From Halomonas chromatireducens (GTDB lineage Bacteria > Pseudomonadota > Gammaproteobacteria > Pseudomonadales > Halomonadaceae): a DNA stretch of 41,638 nt. Below, piece after piece: positions 16,722-25,162 of the stretch. Where the stretch lies: positions 1,423,207-1,464,844 of the forward strand of contig NZ_CP014226.1 of NCBI RefSeq assembly GCF_001545155.1, given 5' to 3'. The notes beneath the pieces are model-generated. The model was not told where the DNA came from. It ran no database searches and saw only the letters and a program-made list of their open reading frames with translations. The first letter of the stretch is position 1; each line of letters opens with the position of its first letter. Position numbers and translations under genes: made by a program.

Positions 16722-17396
16722 TCAGGGAGCGATCCACCAGTGGCTGCGCCATGCGGCCATCACTCGCTCAGGATACCAGGTCTGGCCCAGGCTGCCGTTG
16801 TAGCGGGCAAGCGCCCTGGTGAGATCGCCGCGCTCCACGGCCAGGTAGTGGGCGAGGATGGTGCTGCCGTAGCGCAGGTTGAGCCAGGGGTCCTTGAGCT
16901 CATCCGCCGGTCGGCCGAGTTCGCGAATCCAGAAGGGCATGATCTGCATCAGCCCCACGGCACCGGCCGAGGAGACGGCGTCGGCGCGAAAGGCGCTTTC
17001 CACCTGGATCACCGCCAGCACGATTTCCGGCGACAGGCCTGCCAGGCGAGACTCGTGATAGATGCGCCCGAGCATCTCCTTACGCAGTTCGGCGTCCGAG
17101 ACGTAGCGGGCCAGGCGCGGCTCCATCGTGTTCATCCACTGGCGTGCCGCCCATACCGACTCCGCCGGCAGCTCCGCCGTGGTGACTGCGTCGAGGGTCG
17201 CCCGCAGCGAGGGGGGAATGTCCGGCAGCACCTGGACCCGGGGCTCCGTCGGCTGGTTAGTTGATGGTGGGCTGTTCGTGGAGAGGGCGCCGATGAACCC
17301 TGGCTCATTGGCGTCGGCACCCTCATTTGCCTGGGCGCCGCCTGACAGCGGCAGGGAGATCAACCCGAGCATCAGCCAGGCGGCGAATGGCGGCAT
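16722..17396 (-). CDS. Lytic murein transglycosylase (SLT domain)
   Basis: The 224-residue protein has a signal peptide (cleavage near AQA-NE, residue 23), a low-complexity stretch and a C-terminal SLT lysozyme-like domain. The catalytic Glu133 lies in VIQVESAFRADAVSSAGAVG, followed by LMQIMPFW and ARYNGS. It would cleave the MurNAc-GlcNAc bond and leave 1,6-anhydroMurNAc ends. Such products are substrates for AmpG and AmiD-type enzymes, both encoded in this window. Its ATG is only 3 nt after the stop of proS, so it is probably co-transcribed and coupled. Confidence 0.88.
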   Translation of the reverse strand: MPPFAAWLMLGLISLPLSGGAQANEGADANEPGFIGALSTNSPPSTNQPTEPRVQVLPDIPPSLRATLDAVTTAELPAESVWAARQWMNTMEPRLARYVSDAELRKEMLGRIYHESRLAGLSPEIVLAVIQVESAFRADAVSSAGAVGLMQIMPFWIRELGRPADELKDPWLNLRYGSTILAHYLAVERGDLTRALARYNGSLGQTWYPERVMAAWRSHWWIAP

Positions 17397-17399
17397 GTC

Positions 17400-19121
17400 C
17401 TAGCCTTCAATCCGCTCGCGGAGAAACGAGAGGATGCTGTCTGCCGGCACCATGGTCGCTTCACTGTCGCGACGGCCCTTGTACTCCAGCTCGCCCTTGT
17501 CCAGGCCCCGGTCGCCCACCACCAGGCGGTGGGGGATGCCGGTCAGCTCCTGGTCGGCGAACTTCACGCCCGGGCGCAGGTCGCGATCGTCCAGCAGCAC
17601 GTCGAAGCCGGCGGCGGTGAGTTCGGCATAGAGACGCTCGGACTCATCGCGAACCCGCTGCGACTTATGTGCGTTCATCGGCACCAGGGCAATGTGGAAG
17701 GGAGCGATGGCATCGGGCCAGATGATGCCGCCGTCGTCATGATTCTGTTCGATGGCAGCGGCCACCACGCGGGTCACGCCGATGCCGTAGCAGCCCATCC
17801 AGGGGTGGGCGGCGCGGCCAGAGTCGTCGAGCACCGTGGCGTTCATGGCTTCGGAGTACTTCTTCCCCAACTGGAAGACGTGACCCACCTCGATGCCGCG
17901 CTTGATGGAGAGCGTGCCCTTGCCATCCGGCGAGGGGTCGCCCTCGACCACGTTGCGCAGGTCGGCAACCTTGGGCAAGGGCGCATCACGCTCCCAGTTG
18001 ATGCCGAAGTAGTGCTTGCCATCGACGTTGGCGCCGGCGCCGAAGTCGCTCATCAGCGCCACGCTGCGGTCGATGATGATCGGCATGTCGAGATTCACCG
18101 GGCCGAGCGAGCCAGGACCGGCACCTACCACGGCACGGATCTCCTCCTCCGTGGCCATGGTCAGCGGCTCGGCCACCTCGGGCAGGTTCTCCGCCTTGAT
18201 CTCGTTGAGCTCATGGTCGCCACGCACCAGCAGGGCGATCAGGCCGCCCTCGGCGGCACGCACCATCAGCGTCTTGATGGTCTTCTCGATGGGCAGGCCG
18301 TGCTGCTCCACCAGGGCGGCGATGGTTCTGGCATTCGGTGTATCAACCAGCCGCAGCTCTTCCTGCGGTGCCGGACGCTCCGGTGTCATCCCCAGCGGCG
18401 CCGGCAGGGCTTCGGCCTTCTCGATATTGGCGGCGTAGTCGGACTCGTTGGAGAAGACGATGGCGTCCTCCCCGGAGTCGGCCAGCACATGGAACTCGTG
18501 GGAGTCGGTGCCGCCGATGGCGCCGGTATCGGCCAGTACGGGACGGAAGTCCAGGCCCAGGCGGGTGAAGATGCGCACATAGGCATCGTACATCGCCTGG
18601 TAGGTCTCCTTCAGGGAGGCCTGGTCGATATGGAAGGAGTAGGCGTCCTTCATGATGAACTCGCGGGAGCGCATCACCCCGAAACGCGGGCGGATCTCGT
18701 CGCGAAACTTGGTCTGGATCTGGTAGAAGTTGGCCGGCAGCTGCTTGTAGCTTGCCAGCTCGCGGCGCATCAGATCGGTGATCACCTCTTCATGGGTGGG
18801 GCCGACGCAGTAGTCGCGCTCATGGCGGTCCTTCAGGCGCAGCAGCTCGGGGCCGTACTGTTCCCAGCGGCCGGACTCCTGCCACAGCTCAGCGGGCTGC
18901 ACCGCCGGCATCAGCACCTCCTGGGCACCGGCGCGGTCCATCTCCTCGCGCACGATTCGCTCCACCTTGCGCAGCGTGCGCAGACCGACCGGCAGCCACG
19001 TATAGAGGCCGGAAGTGAGGCGGCGGATCATGCCGGCGCGCAGCATCAGCTGGTGGCTGATCACTTCGGCGTCGGCGGGTGTTTCCTTCAGGGTGGCGAT
19101 CAACAGTTGGGTGGCGCGCAT
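17400..19121 (-). CDS. proS: Prolyl-tRNA synthetase
   Basis: The 573-residue enzyme charges tRNA-Pro. It starts [20 protein letters not shown], with class II motif 2 ([20 protein letters not shown]) and motif 3 ([17 protein letters not shown]). A YbaK-like editing insertion between motifs 2 and 3 is also present ([12 protein letters not shown] through [12 protein letters not shown]), giving the bacterial long form as in E. coli (572 aa). ATG at 19121 matches the family start; the frame is open upstream for 57 more codons, but these show no resemblance. GGAAGGAAA lies about 12 nt upstream. A lytic transglycosylase follows after 3 nt. Confidence 0.96.
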   Translation of the reverse strand: MRATQLLIATLKETPADAEVISHQLMLRAGMIRRLTSGLYTWLPVGLRTLRKVERIVREEMDRAGAQEVLMPAVQPAELWQESGRWEQYGPELLRLKDRHERDYCVGPTHEEVITDLMRRELASYKQLPANFYQIQTKFRDEIRPRFGVMRSREFIMKDAYSFHIDQASLKETYQAMYDAYVRIFTRLGLDFRPVLADTGAIGGTDSHEFHVLADSGEDAIVFSNESDYAANIEKAEALPAPLGMTPERPAPQEELRLVDTPNARTIAALVEQHGLPIEKTIKTLMVRAAEGGLIALLVRGDHELNEIKAENLPEVAEPLTMATEEEIRAVVGAGPGSLGPVNLDMPIIIDRSVALMSDFGAGANVDGKHYFGINWERDAPLPKVADLRNVVEGDPSPDGKGTLSIKRGIEVGHVFQLGKKYSEAMNATVLDDSGRAAHPWMGCYGIGVTRVVAAAIEQNHDDGGIIWPDAIAPFHIALVPMNAHKSQRVRDESERLYAELTAAGFDVLLDDRDLRPGVKFADQELTGIPHRLVVGDRGLDKGELEYKGRRDSEATMVPADSILSFLRERIEG

Positions 19122-19273
19122 GGGTCCGGCGTTTCCTTCCAGCATGGGCTTGACATGAGTCGGCGTGCCGCGACGAGCGGCGTTCGGGGCATTGTACGGG
19201 CAACGGGTAGCGGCGGCAAAAGAGTGAGCTGGTGAACAGGCGAGGAGCGCCGAGGACAGGCCGAAGAGGAGGT

Positions 19274-19295
19274 CATTTGCCATGGATGGCAAATG
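19274..19295. promoter_or_regulatory. Perfect 10+2+10 palindrome upstream of proS
   Basis: CATTTGCCAT-GG-ATGGCAAATG is a perfect dyad located about 150 bp upstream of the proS start and 68 bp past the end of the GNAT gene. It has no U-run, so it reads more like an operator than a terminator. The bound factor is unknown. The remainder of the 241-bp spacer shows no other structure. Confidence 0.45.
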
Positions 19296-19362
19296 TAGCG
19301 CCCAGGGAGGGGTTCACAGCGCCTCCTCGCAGGCCTGTCGTCGGATCAGCTCCGGGCGAATA

Positions 19363-19956
19363 TCATGCCAACGACTTCAGCCAGAACACCATCGGCTTGT
19401 CGGTCTCCTCGGGCTCGCCGACCTCCTTCCAGTGGAAGGTGGTGGCGAGCTCGGGGTGGCGCTCGTAGCCCCGCGAGCGCCAGAAGCCGTGCAGCGGCAC
19501 GTAGCCTTCGGGTTTCAGCGGGTGGTCGTCGGGGCGCTCCACGGCACAGAAGGCCACGGTCGAGAAGCCACGCTCGGCGGCATGCCGTTCCCGGGCCTCC
19601 ATGAAGGCCTTGCCGATGCCGCGGCCACGGTAGTTCGACAATAGCACCGACTCGCCATAGTAGAACACGCTGCCGATATCGAAGCCGGCCCGCTCGAAGG
19701 GCGCGCGGAATTCCGCCATGTCGGCGGCCAGCGGCATGCCGGTGGACGCGCCCACCAGGGCGTTGGCCTCGAAGGCCAGCACGAACAGGCTCTCGGGGCA
19801 CTCCGCATAGCGGCGCAGGTAGTCGGCCTCATAGGTGAGGTCGCCGTCGTAGAGGTAGGGAAAGTCGCGGAAGACGCGAATCCTCAACCGGGCCAGGTCG
19901 TCGAGGTGGGGCGTGATGGCGCTCCCCTGGCAGGTACTGATGGTGATCTCGGCCAT
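19363..19956 (-). CDS. GNAT family N-acetyltransferase
   Basis: The 197-residue protein shows the GNAT acetyl-CoA-binding signature SNYRGRGIGKAFMEARERHA, with the R-G-x-G-I-G loop, preceded by the beta-strand GSVFYYGESVLL. The C-terminus has GFWRSRGYERHPELATTFHWKE. It would move an acetyl group from acetyl-CoA to an amine, but the substrate cannot be told. ATG at 19956 has GGAGG 5 nt upstream. It is divergent from the lipoprotein gene at 20087. Confidence 0.87.
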   Translation of the reverse strand: MAEITISTCQGSAITPHLDDLARLRIRVFRDFPYLYDGDLTYEADYLRRYAECPESLFVLAFEANALVGASTGMPLAADMAEFRAPFERAGFDIGSVFYYGESVLLSNYRGRGIGKAFMEARERHAAERGFSTVAFCAVERPDDHPLKPEGYVPLHGFWRSRGYERHPELATTFHWKEVGEPEETDKPMVFWLKSLA

Positions 19957-20086
19957 GGGTGCCTCCGTGAAAATGCTAAACGCTTGTATGAAGAACGGCT
20001 ATGGTAGACTCGCTTCGATTCTGACTCTCGGTGCCTTGTCCAGCAATGCCACAGCATCGATGACATCCCTTTCCGGAGACCCTGTC

Positions 20087-20533
20087 ATGAGCCCAGCCAT
20101 TAAGCCCAGGCTTCGTCGTACCCTGAACGGCCTGGTGGTCGGTATTACCATCACGGCGCTGTCAGGCTGCGGCACCCTTTTCCATCCCGAACGAAAGGGG
20201 CAGTTGGACGGGCGCATCGACCCCGTGGTGGCCATCGCCAATGGCGTGGGCCTTTTGTTCTTTATCCTGCCCGGGGTAATTGCCTACGCGGTGGACTTCT
20301 CCAACGGCACCATCTATCTGCCAGGTACCCAGACCGCCGGTGTGGATGCGATGCCGCTCGACGAGAACATGGATGTCGCCGCCCTGGAGCAGCTGCTTTC
20401 CGAGAAGACCGGCAAGAGGGTCAGCCTGGATAGCGAGCTGCTCCTAGTCGAGGAGGTCGATTCACTCGACGAGGCCCTGGCCCTGGTGCGCATGTCCGGC
20501 ATCAACGACAGTGAGCGCCTGGCTACCATGTAA
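20087..20533 (+). CDS. Lipoprotein of unknown function
   Basis: The 148-residue product has a lipoprotein signal with lipobox LSGC at about residues 25-28, followed by GTLFHPERKGQLDGRIDP. A hydrophobic stretch, VAIANGVGLLFFILPGVIAY, leads to AVDFSNGTIYLPG. The C-terminal half is acidic and probably helical. Similar short lipoproteins with an ER-x-GQ motif and a GTIYLP ending are common in Pseudomonas and Halomonas, without known function. ATG at 20087 has GGAG 8 nt upstream; the frame is open further upstream. A strong terminator follows. Confidence 0.75.
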   Translation: MSPAIKPRLRRTLNGLVVGITITALSGCGTLFHPERKGQLDGRIDPVVAIANGVGLLFFILPGVIAYAVDFSNGTIYLPGTQTAGVDAMPLDENMDVAALEQLLSEKTGKRVSLDSELLLVEEVDSLDEALALVRMSGINDSERLATM

Positions 20534-20565
20534 CGGGCGGCCTCGTGCCAACAGCGTCATGCCTG

Positions 20566-20592
20566 AAACGCCACCCCAAGGGGTGGCGTTTT
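20566..20592. terminator. Bidirectional intrinsic terminator
   Basis: AAACGCCACCCC-AA-GGGGTGGCGTTTT forms a perfect GC-rich stem flanked by A and T runs, between the convergent lipoprotein gene and amiD. It can end transcription from both sides. Confidence 0.88.
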
Positions 20593-20593
20593 G

Positions 20594-21511
20594 CTATCGG
20601 GGCTCCAGCGCTGTGAGTTCATCGGGTCGATAGCGTGCCAGAAGTGCCCAGAGGATCGCGGCGGTCTCGGCGTCGGGCCGGCCACGATAGTCGTCAGGAC
20701 GAAAGCGCATCTGAAAGGCGCGAAGTACCGCGCGAGTCTGTGAATCCAGTTCGTCGCTTACCACCAGCGGATAGCCCCAGGCCTGGAGCGCCGCCTGCAG
20801 CGTGGAGAGCTCGGGCAGCGCCTGGTCGAAGCGGTCGCGATAGCGTGCCACGGTGGCCTCTTCGGGCCATACGCCGACACCCGCTTCGTAAAGGGCATGC
20901 CAGGGAAACGCCGGGCCCGGGTCGATCTTGCGCGTCGGCGAGATATCTGAGTGGGCCACCACGTCGGTGGGATGGATATTGTGTCGCTCGATGATATCCC
21001 GCGACAGGGCGATCAGCGCCTGGATCTGTGCCTCGGGGTAGGGTGCCCAACCGATCTCCACCACCGCCTCGGGATGCTGCTCCAGCAGCCGCTCCACCTC
21101 GGCGTAGGGGCGATCGGGGCCGGTGTTGACGATCTCGATGCCGACGGACGTATCGTTGATATTGGTGCGGCGCTTCCAGGCGCTGGCCCCGGCGTGCCAG
21201 GCGCGGCGCTCCTCGTCGACGAGCTGGTAGACCAGCGGCTGGCCGCGATGCTCCCGTGCCGGTAGCGGCAGCAAGTAGTGGCTGCTGACCCGAGGGCCGG
21301 TGAGCACGGCGAGCGACTCCGCTTCGTCCACATCGGTGTAGTGCATCACCAGGTGCCGTACCCGGCTGTTGTGGGAAGGTGCTACATGGGTGTGGTCCAC
21401 CACATAGCCGGGGCGTGGCTCCAGGGATCCTGTTTCCGGCCCTAACCCCGATCCCGCACAGGCGGCGAGCAGCAGGGACAGGGAGGCAATGGCAACGCGC
21501 TTGCGCCACAT
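20594..21511 (-). CDS. amiD: N-acetylmuramoyl-L-alanine amidase, AmiD-type lipoprotein
   Basis: The 305-residue protein has a lipobox LAAC (Cys18) and an Amidase_2 domain with Zn ligands His57 (VMHYTD) and His187 (VVAHSDISPTRKIDPG), together with Lys195 and Asp198 and GIEIVN near 124-129. A C-terminal peptidoglycan-binding helical domain follows (ALQAWGYPLVVSDELDSQTR, then VLRAFQMRFRP). AmiD is an outer-membrane amidase that cleaves the MurNAc-L-Ala bond, including in anhydro-muropeptides. Its ATG lies 3 nt after the DUF3307 gene stop, so it is the last gene of the satD-DUF3307 operon. Confidence 0.88.
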   Translation of the reverse strand: MWRKRVAIASLSLLLAACAGSGLGPETGSLEPRPGYVVDHTHVAPSHNSRVRHLVMHYTDVDEAESLAVLTGPRVSSHYLLPLPAREHRGQPLVYQLVDEERRAWHAGASAWKRRTNINDTSVGIEIVNTGPDRPYAEVERLLEQHPEAVVEIGWAPYPEAQIQALIALSRDIIERHNIHPTDVVAHSDISPTRKIDPGPAFPWHALYEAGVGVWPEEATVARYRDRFDQALPELSTLQAALQAWGYPLVVSDELDSQTRAVLRAFQMRFRPDDYRGRPDAETAAILWALLARYRPDELTALEPR

Positions 21512-21514
21512 GGT

Positions 21515-22273
21515 TCAGCTCTCCAGCAGCAGTCTTAGCGTCAGTCCCAGCACCAGGGTCGAGGCCACGCTTACCAGGGTACCCAGCAGCACATACTCGG
21601 TCAGCTTGCGATCCTTCGATTCGCGCAGGTCGCCGTAGCGTAGCACCGACTTGGCGGCGAGCAGGAATCCCACCGCGGTAAGCTGGTCGAGCAGCACCAG
21701 GGAAAGCACCAGCAGGCGTTCCAGCATGCCGATGCGGGCACCGGCCCGGGCCAGGGTGCCGGTATCCTCGAGCTGGCTGCTCCAGCGCTTCATCAGCATG
21801 GCGATGGCGAACGAGAAGGGCCGCGTCACGAGCAGGTAGGCGGTGGCGACGCCCAGCACCGTCGGCGTGAGCAGCCAGGCACCGAGCGCTTCGAGTGGGG
21901 CCAGGCTGTCGAGCCAGACCAGCCACACCGCGCACAGCACCAGCAGGTGCAGCAGTTGGTCGAGCAGGAACCAGCGCAGCCGGCCGGCTGGCAGCTTCGC
22001 CTTGCCCAGATCGATCAGCCAGTGGCTGGGGGCCACCGCCGCGGCACCGGCGAACACGCCCAGCGAGCCCGGGGAGCCCGGCAGCAGCCAGGATGCGATC
22101 ATCAGCACCAGGGCGGTCAGCCCGGCGTGAACCAGCACGTGGTAGAGCAGGTGGTGCGAGCGGTGCAGGCGACGCATCCGCTCGTCGACCCAGTGGCGCG
22201 GTTGCAGCAGGAAGTCGCCGACGAGGTGGGCCAGCACCAGCCCCATCAGCAGGGACAGATCGTTGGGGTTCAT
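21515..22273 (-). CDS. DUF3307 family integral membrane protein
   Basis: The 252-residue protein has about six hydrophobic segments and begins with the family signature LVLAHLVGDFLLQPRHWVDE, followed by HxLxYHxLVHAG- and HWLIDLGK-like motifs. The His/Asp-rich membrane core suggests metal binding or enzymatic chemistry in the membrane, but the function is unknown. Its ATG overlaps the satD stop by four bases (22270-22273). DUF3307 proteins are regularly encoded next to SatD proteins, so the pair is probably a functional unit. Confidence 0.85.
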   Translation of the reverse strand: MNPNDLSLLMGLVLAHLVGDFLLQPRHWVDERMRRLHRSHHLLYHVLVHAGLTALVLMIASWLLPGSPGSLGVFAGAAAVAPSHWLIDLGKAKLPAGRLRWFLLDQLLHLLVLCAVWLVWLDSLAPLEALGAWLLTPTVLGVATAYLLVTRPFSFAIAMLMKRWSSQLEDTGTLARAGARIGMLERLLVLSLVLLDQLTAVGFLLAAKSVLRYGDLRESKDRKLTEYVLLGTLVSVASTLVLGLTLRLLLES

Positions 22274-22917
22274 CGGCGTTTATCCTTTTCCGCCAGTCGC
22301 TCGCTCAGGTAGGCCAGGGTATCGGCCAGCAGCGGCCAGCGGGCGGCGCGCAGCCGCTTGTGTACGCTGGGCTGGCGTATGCCCAGGTGATCGGCCATGG
22401 CCTGCTGGGAGGACTCACTCTCCAGGCTGAGCCTGACCACCTCCGCCGAGTAGCGCGACCAGCTTGCCACCATGTCATCCAGATAGCGCGTCAACAGGGC
22501 CAGGCTACCGTCGTCCGTTTCGTCGAGCAGTGACAGCGACAGGTGCGAGCTGCCCTCGCTCAAGGCATCCAGATCGTGGCCGGAGCGCACGAAGGGCTCG
22601 CTATCCGCCGTGGCAAGCCGGCCGTTTCCCGGCCAGCTTGCCGGCCCTACCGCCACCGCAATGCGGGCGTCCCAGCGCTGGTCGGTCTCGGACTGCTCGA
22701 TCAGCGCCGCGCGCATGGCAATAGCCACCTCCATGGCGGCTGCGGCCCCGGGCAGGGCCAGCTGGAAGCCATCGCCGCGGAAGCGTTCGCTGCGTCCGCC
22801 ATGCCGGGCGGCCAGTCCGGCCAGGTTTTTGTCCAGCAGTGCATAGAGCCGCTGACGATCTTGGATCTTGCGTGAGTCGATCACATCGCCGGTCAGCACG
22901 GCGATTCGCTGGGTCAT
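22270..22917 (-). CDS. SatD family protein with C-terminal helix-turn-helix
   Basis: The 215-residue protein starts MTQRIAVLTGDVIDSRKI and has RFRGDGFQLALP, both typical of SatD, whose fold resembles nucleotidyl cyclases. The C-terminal part contains SSQQAMADHLGIRQPSVHKR, a clear helix-turn-helix, so DNA binding is likely. ATG at 22917 has GGAG 8 nt upstream; a start 33 bp earlier lacks a ribosome binding site. The upstream region holds three evenly spaced dyads overlapping a good promoter, suggesting autorepression. It is coupled to a DUF3307 membrane protein. The biochemical role is unknown. Confidence 0.85.
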   Translation of the reverse strand: MTQRIAVLTGDVIDSRKIQDRQRLYALLDKNLAGLAARHGGRSERFRGDGFQLALPGAAAAMEVAIAMRAALIEQSETDQRWDARIAVAVGPASWPGNGRLATADSEPFVRSGHDLDALSEGSSHLSLSLLDETDDGSLALLTRYLDDMVASWSRYSAEVVRLSLESESSQQAMADHLGIRQPSVHKRLRAARWPLLADTLAYLSERLAEKDKRR

Positions 22918-22945
22918 GGCAAGCGCTCCAGGGAGGGTCGACTTC

Positions 22946-23024
22946 ATCATAGCCGAAAAAGGCTATTTGGCAATTAAATAACCCTTAAGGGCTATATTTG
23001 CGCGTTATCGCCCTGTGGGGCTAT
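22946..23024 (-). promoter_or_regulatory. satD promoter with three 18-bp dyads at 29-bp spacing
   Basis: Dyads of the form ATAGCC(C)-N4-(G)GGCTAT lie at 22949-22966, 22978-22995 and 23007-23024, each start exactly 29 bp from the next. On the minus strand a promoter TTGCCA (22968-22973) - 16 bp - TATGAT (22946-22951) is interlocked with the first dyad. +1 would be near 22939, leaving a leader of about 22 nt. The arrangement suits a repressor that polymerises along one face of the DNA. SatD itself carries a helix-turn-helix and is the natural candidate. Confidence 0.65.
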
Positions 23025-23030
23025 TGCTGC

Positions 23031-24209
23031 TCAGCGAGCCAGCTCGCGCATGGCGTTTTCCAGTCCTTCCAGCGTCATCGGGTACATGCGGTCGTCGAGC
23101 AACTGGCGGATCAACTGGGTGGATTGAGTGTACTCCCAGGCCCGGGGCGGCATGGGGTTGAGCCAGGCCAGCCGAGGGAACTTGGCGGCCAGCCGCTTGA
23201 GCCACACGCCGCCGGCCTCGTCGTTGAAGTGCTCCACGCTGCCACCAGGGTGAGTCACTTCATAGGGCGACATGGCGGCATCGCCGACGATCACCACCTG
23301 ATAGTCGCTGCCGTAGGTGTGCAATACGTCCATGGTGGGAATGCGTTCACTGGTGCGGCGATGGTTGTTGCGCCAGACCCCTTCGTACACGCAGTTATGG
23401 AAATAATAATGCTCCAGGTGCTTGAACTCGGAGCGGGCGGCGGAGAACAGCTCCTCGCAGACGCGGATGTGGTCGTCCATGGACCCGCCCACGTCGAGGA
23501 ACAGCAGTACCTTCACCGCGTTGTGGCGTTCTGGACGCATGCGCACGTTGAGCAGGCCGGCGTCTCGTGCAGTGTCGCGGATGGTGGCGTCGACGTCGAA
23601 CTCCTCCGCCGCACCCTGGCGGGCGAACTTGCGCAGCCGGCGCAGTGCCATCTTGATGTTGCGGGTGCCCAGCTCGAGCGAATCGTCGTAGTCGCGGAAG
23701 CGGCGTTCGTCCCATACCTTGATCGCCCGGCGATGGCGCGACCCCTCCTGGCCGATGCGGATGCCCTCGGGGTTGTAGCCGTAGGCGCCGAAGGGGCTGG
23801 TGCCGCCGGTGCCGATCCATTTGTTGCCGCCGGCGTGGCGCTCCTTCTGCTCCTCGAGACGCTTCTTGAAGGTCTCGATCAGCTCCTCGAGCCCGCCCAG
23901 GGACTCGATCTGCGCCTTCTCCTCCTCGGAGAGCTGCTTCTCGAACTCGCGACGCAGCCAGTCGTCGGGAATCAGCGCCTCGATGGCGGCGTCGAGGCTC
24001 TCGAGCCCCTCGAACCAGGCGGAAAAGGCGCGATCGAAGCGGTCGAAGTGCCGCTCGTCCTTGACCATCACGGTGCGCGCCACCTGGTAGAACGCCTCCA
24101 TGTCGGCGAACACCACGCCATGTTCGACCACGGCGTGAAGGTCGAGCAGCTCGCGCAGCGAGACCGGCACACCGGCACGCTTCAGGGTCTCGAACAGGCC
24201 GATGAACAT
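23031..24209 (-). CDS. VWA-domain protein of the CoxE type
   Basis: The 392-residue protein has an acidic helical N-terminal half (FEKQLSEEEKAQIESLGG, then EELIETFKKRLEEQKERHAG) and a C-terminal von Willebrand A domain whose metal-site motif reads FLDVGGSMDDH, a DxGxS variant used by this family. A later Asp is in VIVGDAAMS. It follows moxR after 2 nt, and MoxR-VWA pairs act as ATPase plus metal-site adaptor, remodelling or inserting cofactors into target proteins. The target is not visible here. ATG at 24209 gives the usual start MFIGLFETLKRAGVPVSLRE. Confidence 0.88.
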   Translation of the reverse strand: MFIGLFETLKRAGVPVSLRELLDLHAVVEHGVVFADMEAFYQVARTVMVKDERHFDRFDRAFSAWFEGLESLDAAIEALIPDDWLRREFEKQLSEEEKAQIESLGGLEELIETFKKRLEEQKERHAGGNKWIGTGGTSPFGAYGYNPEGIRIGQEGSRHRRAIKVWDERRFRDYDDSLELGTRNIKMALRRLRKFARQGAAEEFDVDATIRDTARDAGLLNVRMRPERHNAVKVLLFLDVGGSMDDHIRVCEELFSAARSEFKHLEHYYFHNCVYEGVWRNNHRRTSERIPTMDVLHTYGSDYQVVIVGDAAMSPYEVTHPGGSVEHFNDEAGGVWLKRLAAKFPRLAWLNPMPPRAWEYTQSTQLIRQLLDDRMYPMTLEGLENAMRELAR

Positions 24210-24211
24210 GC

Positions 24212-25066
24212 TCAGCGCCTCTGGTTGCCTTGACGACGCAGCATGAACGCCAGCCGCTCCAGCAACTGGGTATCCTGCTCGTTCTTGACCAGGGCACCGG
24301 CCATGGGAGGAATGGCCTTCACCGGGTCGCGGTTGTAGAGCGCCTCCCGGGCCAGGTCGTCGCTCATCAACAGCTTCAACCAGTCCACCAGCTCCGAGGT
24401 GGAGGGCTTCTTCTTCAGCCCCGGGGCCTGGCGCAGGTCGAAGAACACCTCCAGCGCCTCGCCGACCAGCTTCGGCGCGATGTCGGGGAAGTGCACGTCG
24501 ACGATCTGCTGCATGGTCTCGCGGTCGGGGAACTCGATGTAGTGGAAGAAGCAGCGGCGCAGGAAGGCGTCGGGCAACTCCTTCTCGTTGTTGGAGGTGA
24601 TGACGATGATCGGCCGGTGGCGAGCGGCGATGGTCTCGCCGGTCTCGTAGACATGGAATTCCATGCGATCCAGCTCCTGGAGCAGGTCGTTGGGGAATTC
24701 GATGTCGGCCTTGTCGATCTCGTCGATCAGCAGCACCACCCGCTCGTCGGCGGTGAAGGCCTCCCACAGCTTGCCGGGCTTGATGTAGTTGGCGACGTTC
24801 TCCACGCCTTCGACGCCGAGCTGGGAATCGCGCAGGCGGCTCACCGCATCATACTCATACAGGCCCTGGGCAGCCTTGGTGCTGGACTTGATGTGCCAGG
24901 TGATCAGGCGGGTGCCCAACGAGGCCGCCAGCTCTTCGGCCAGCAGGGTCTTGCCGGTGCCCGGCTCGCCCTTGATCAGCAGCGGGCGCTGAAGGGTCAC
25001 GGCGGCATTCACTGCCTGCTTGAGGGCATCGGTGGCCACATAGGTGGAAGTCGAATCGAAAGCCAT
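24212..25066 (-). CDS. MoxR-family AAA+ ATPase
   Basis: The 284-residue ATPase has Walker A GEPGTGKT (33-40), Walker B VLLIDEIDKA (111-120), sensor 1 in PIIVITSNNEKELPDAF, and the arginine finger FLRRCFFHY. MoxR proteins form hexamers that work with VWA proteins; the VWA gene begins 2 nt after this stop. ATG at 25066 gives MAFDSTSTYVATDAL and is preferred over a start 13 codons upstream. The ribosome binding site is weak (GAGG at 8 nt). Confidence 0.92.
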   Translation of the reverse strand: MAFDSTSTYVATDALKQAVNAAVTLQRPLLIKGEPGTGKTLLAEELAASLGTRLITWHIKSSTKAAQGLYEYDAVSRLRDSQLGVEGVENVANYIKPGKLWEAFTADERVVLLIDEIDKADIEFPNDLLQELDRMEFHVYETGETIAARHRPIIVITSNNEKELPDAFLRRCFFHYIEFPDRETMQQIVDVHFPDIAPKLVGEALEVFFDLRQAPGLKKKPSTSELVDWLKLLMSDDLAREALYNRDPVKAIPPMAGALVKNEQDTQLLERLAFMLRRQGNQRR

Positions 25067-25162
25067 GGGGTGCCTCGGCGATAGCATCGTGTAGGGGAGA
25101 GTCAAACAAGTGTACGGAAGGGTGGGGCAGGGAACAAATCGTCGTGAGTGGCTGGCTGATTG

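Noticed and set aside
17529..19235. A 568-codon plus-strand open frame antisense to proS
   Set aside because: It is a mirror of the highly conserved proS codons in a GC-rich genome; the translation is Gly/His/Gln/Leu-rich without any domain.
22998..24233. A 411-codon plus-strand open frame antisense to the VWA gene
   Set aside because: It is composed of His/Val/Leu/Gln low complexity and lies opposite a gene with clear motifs.
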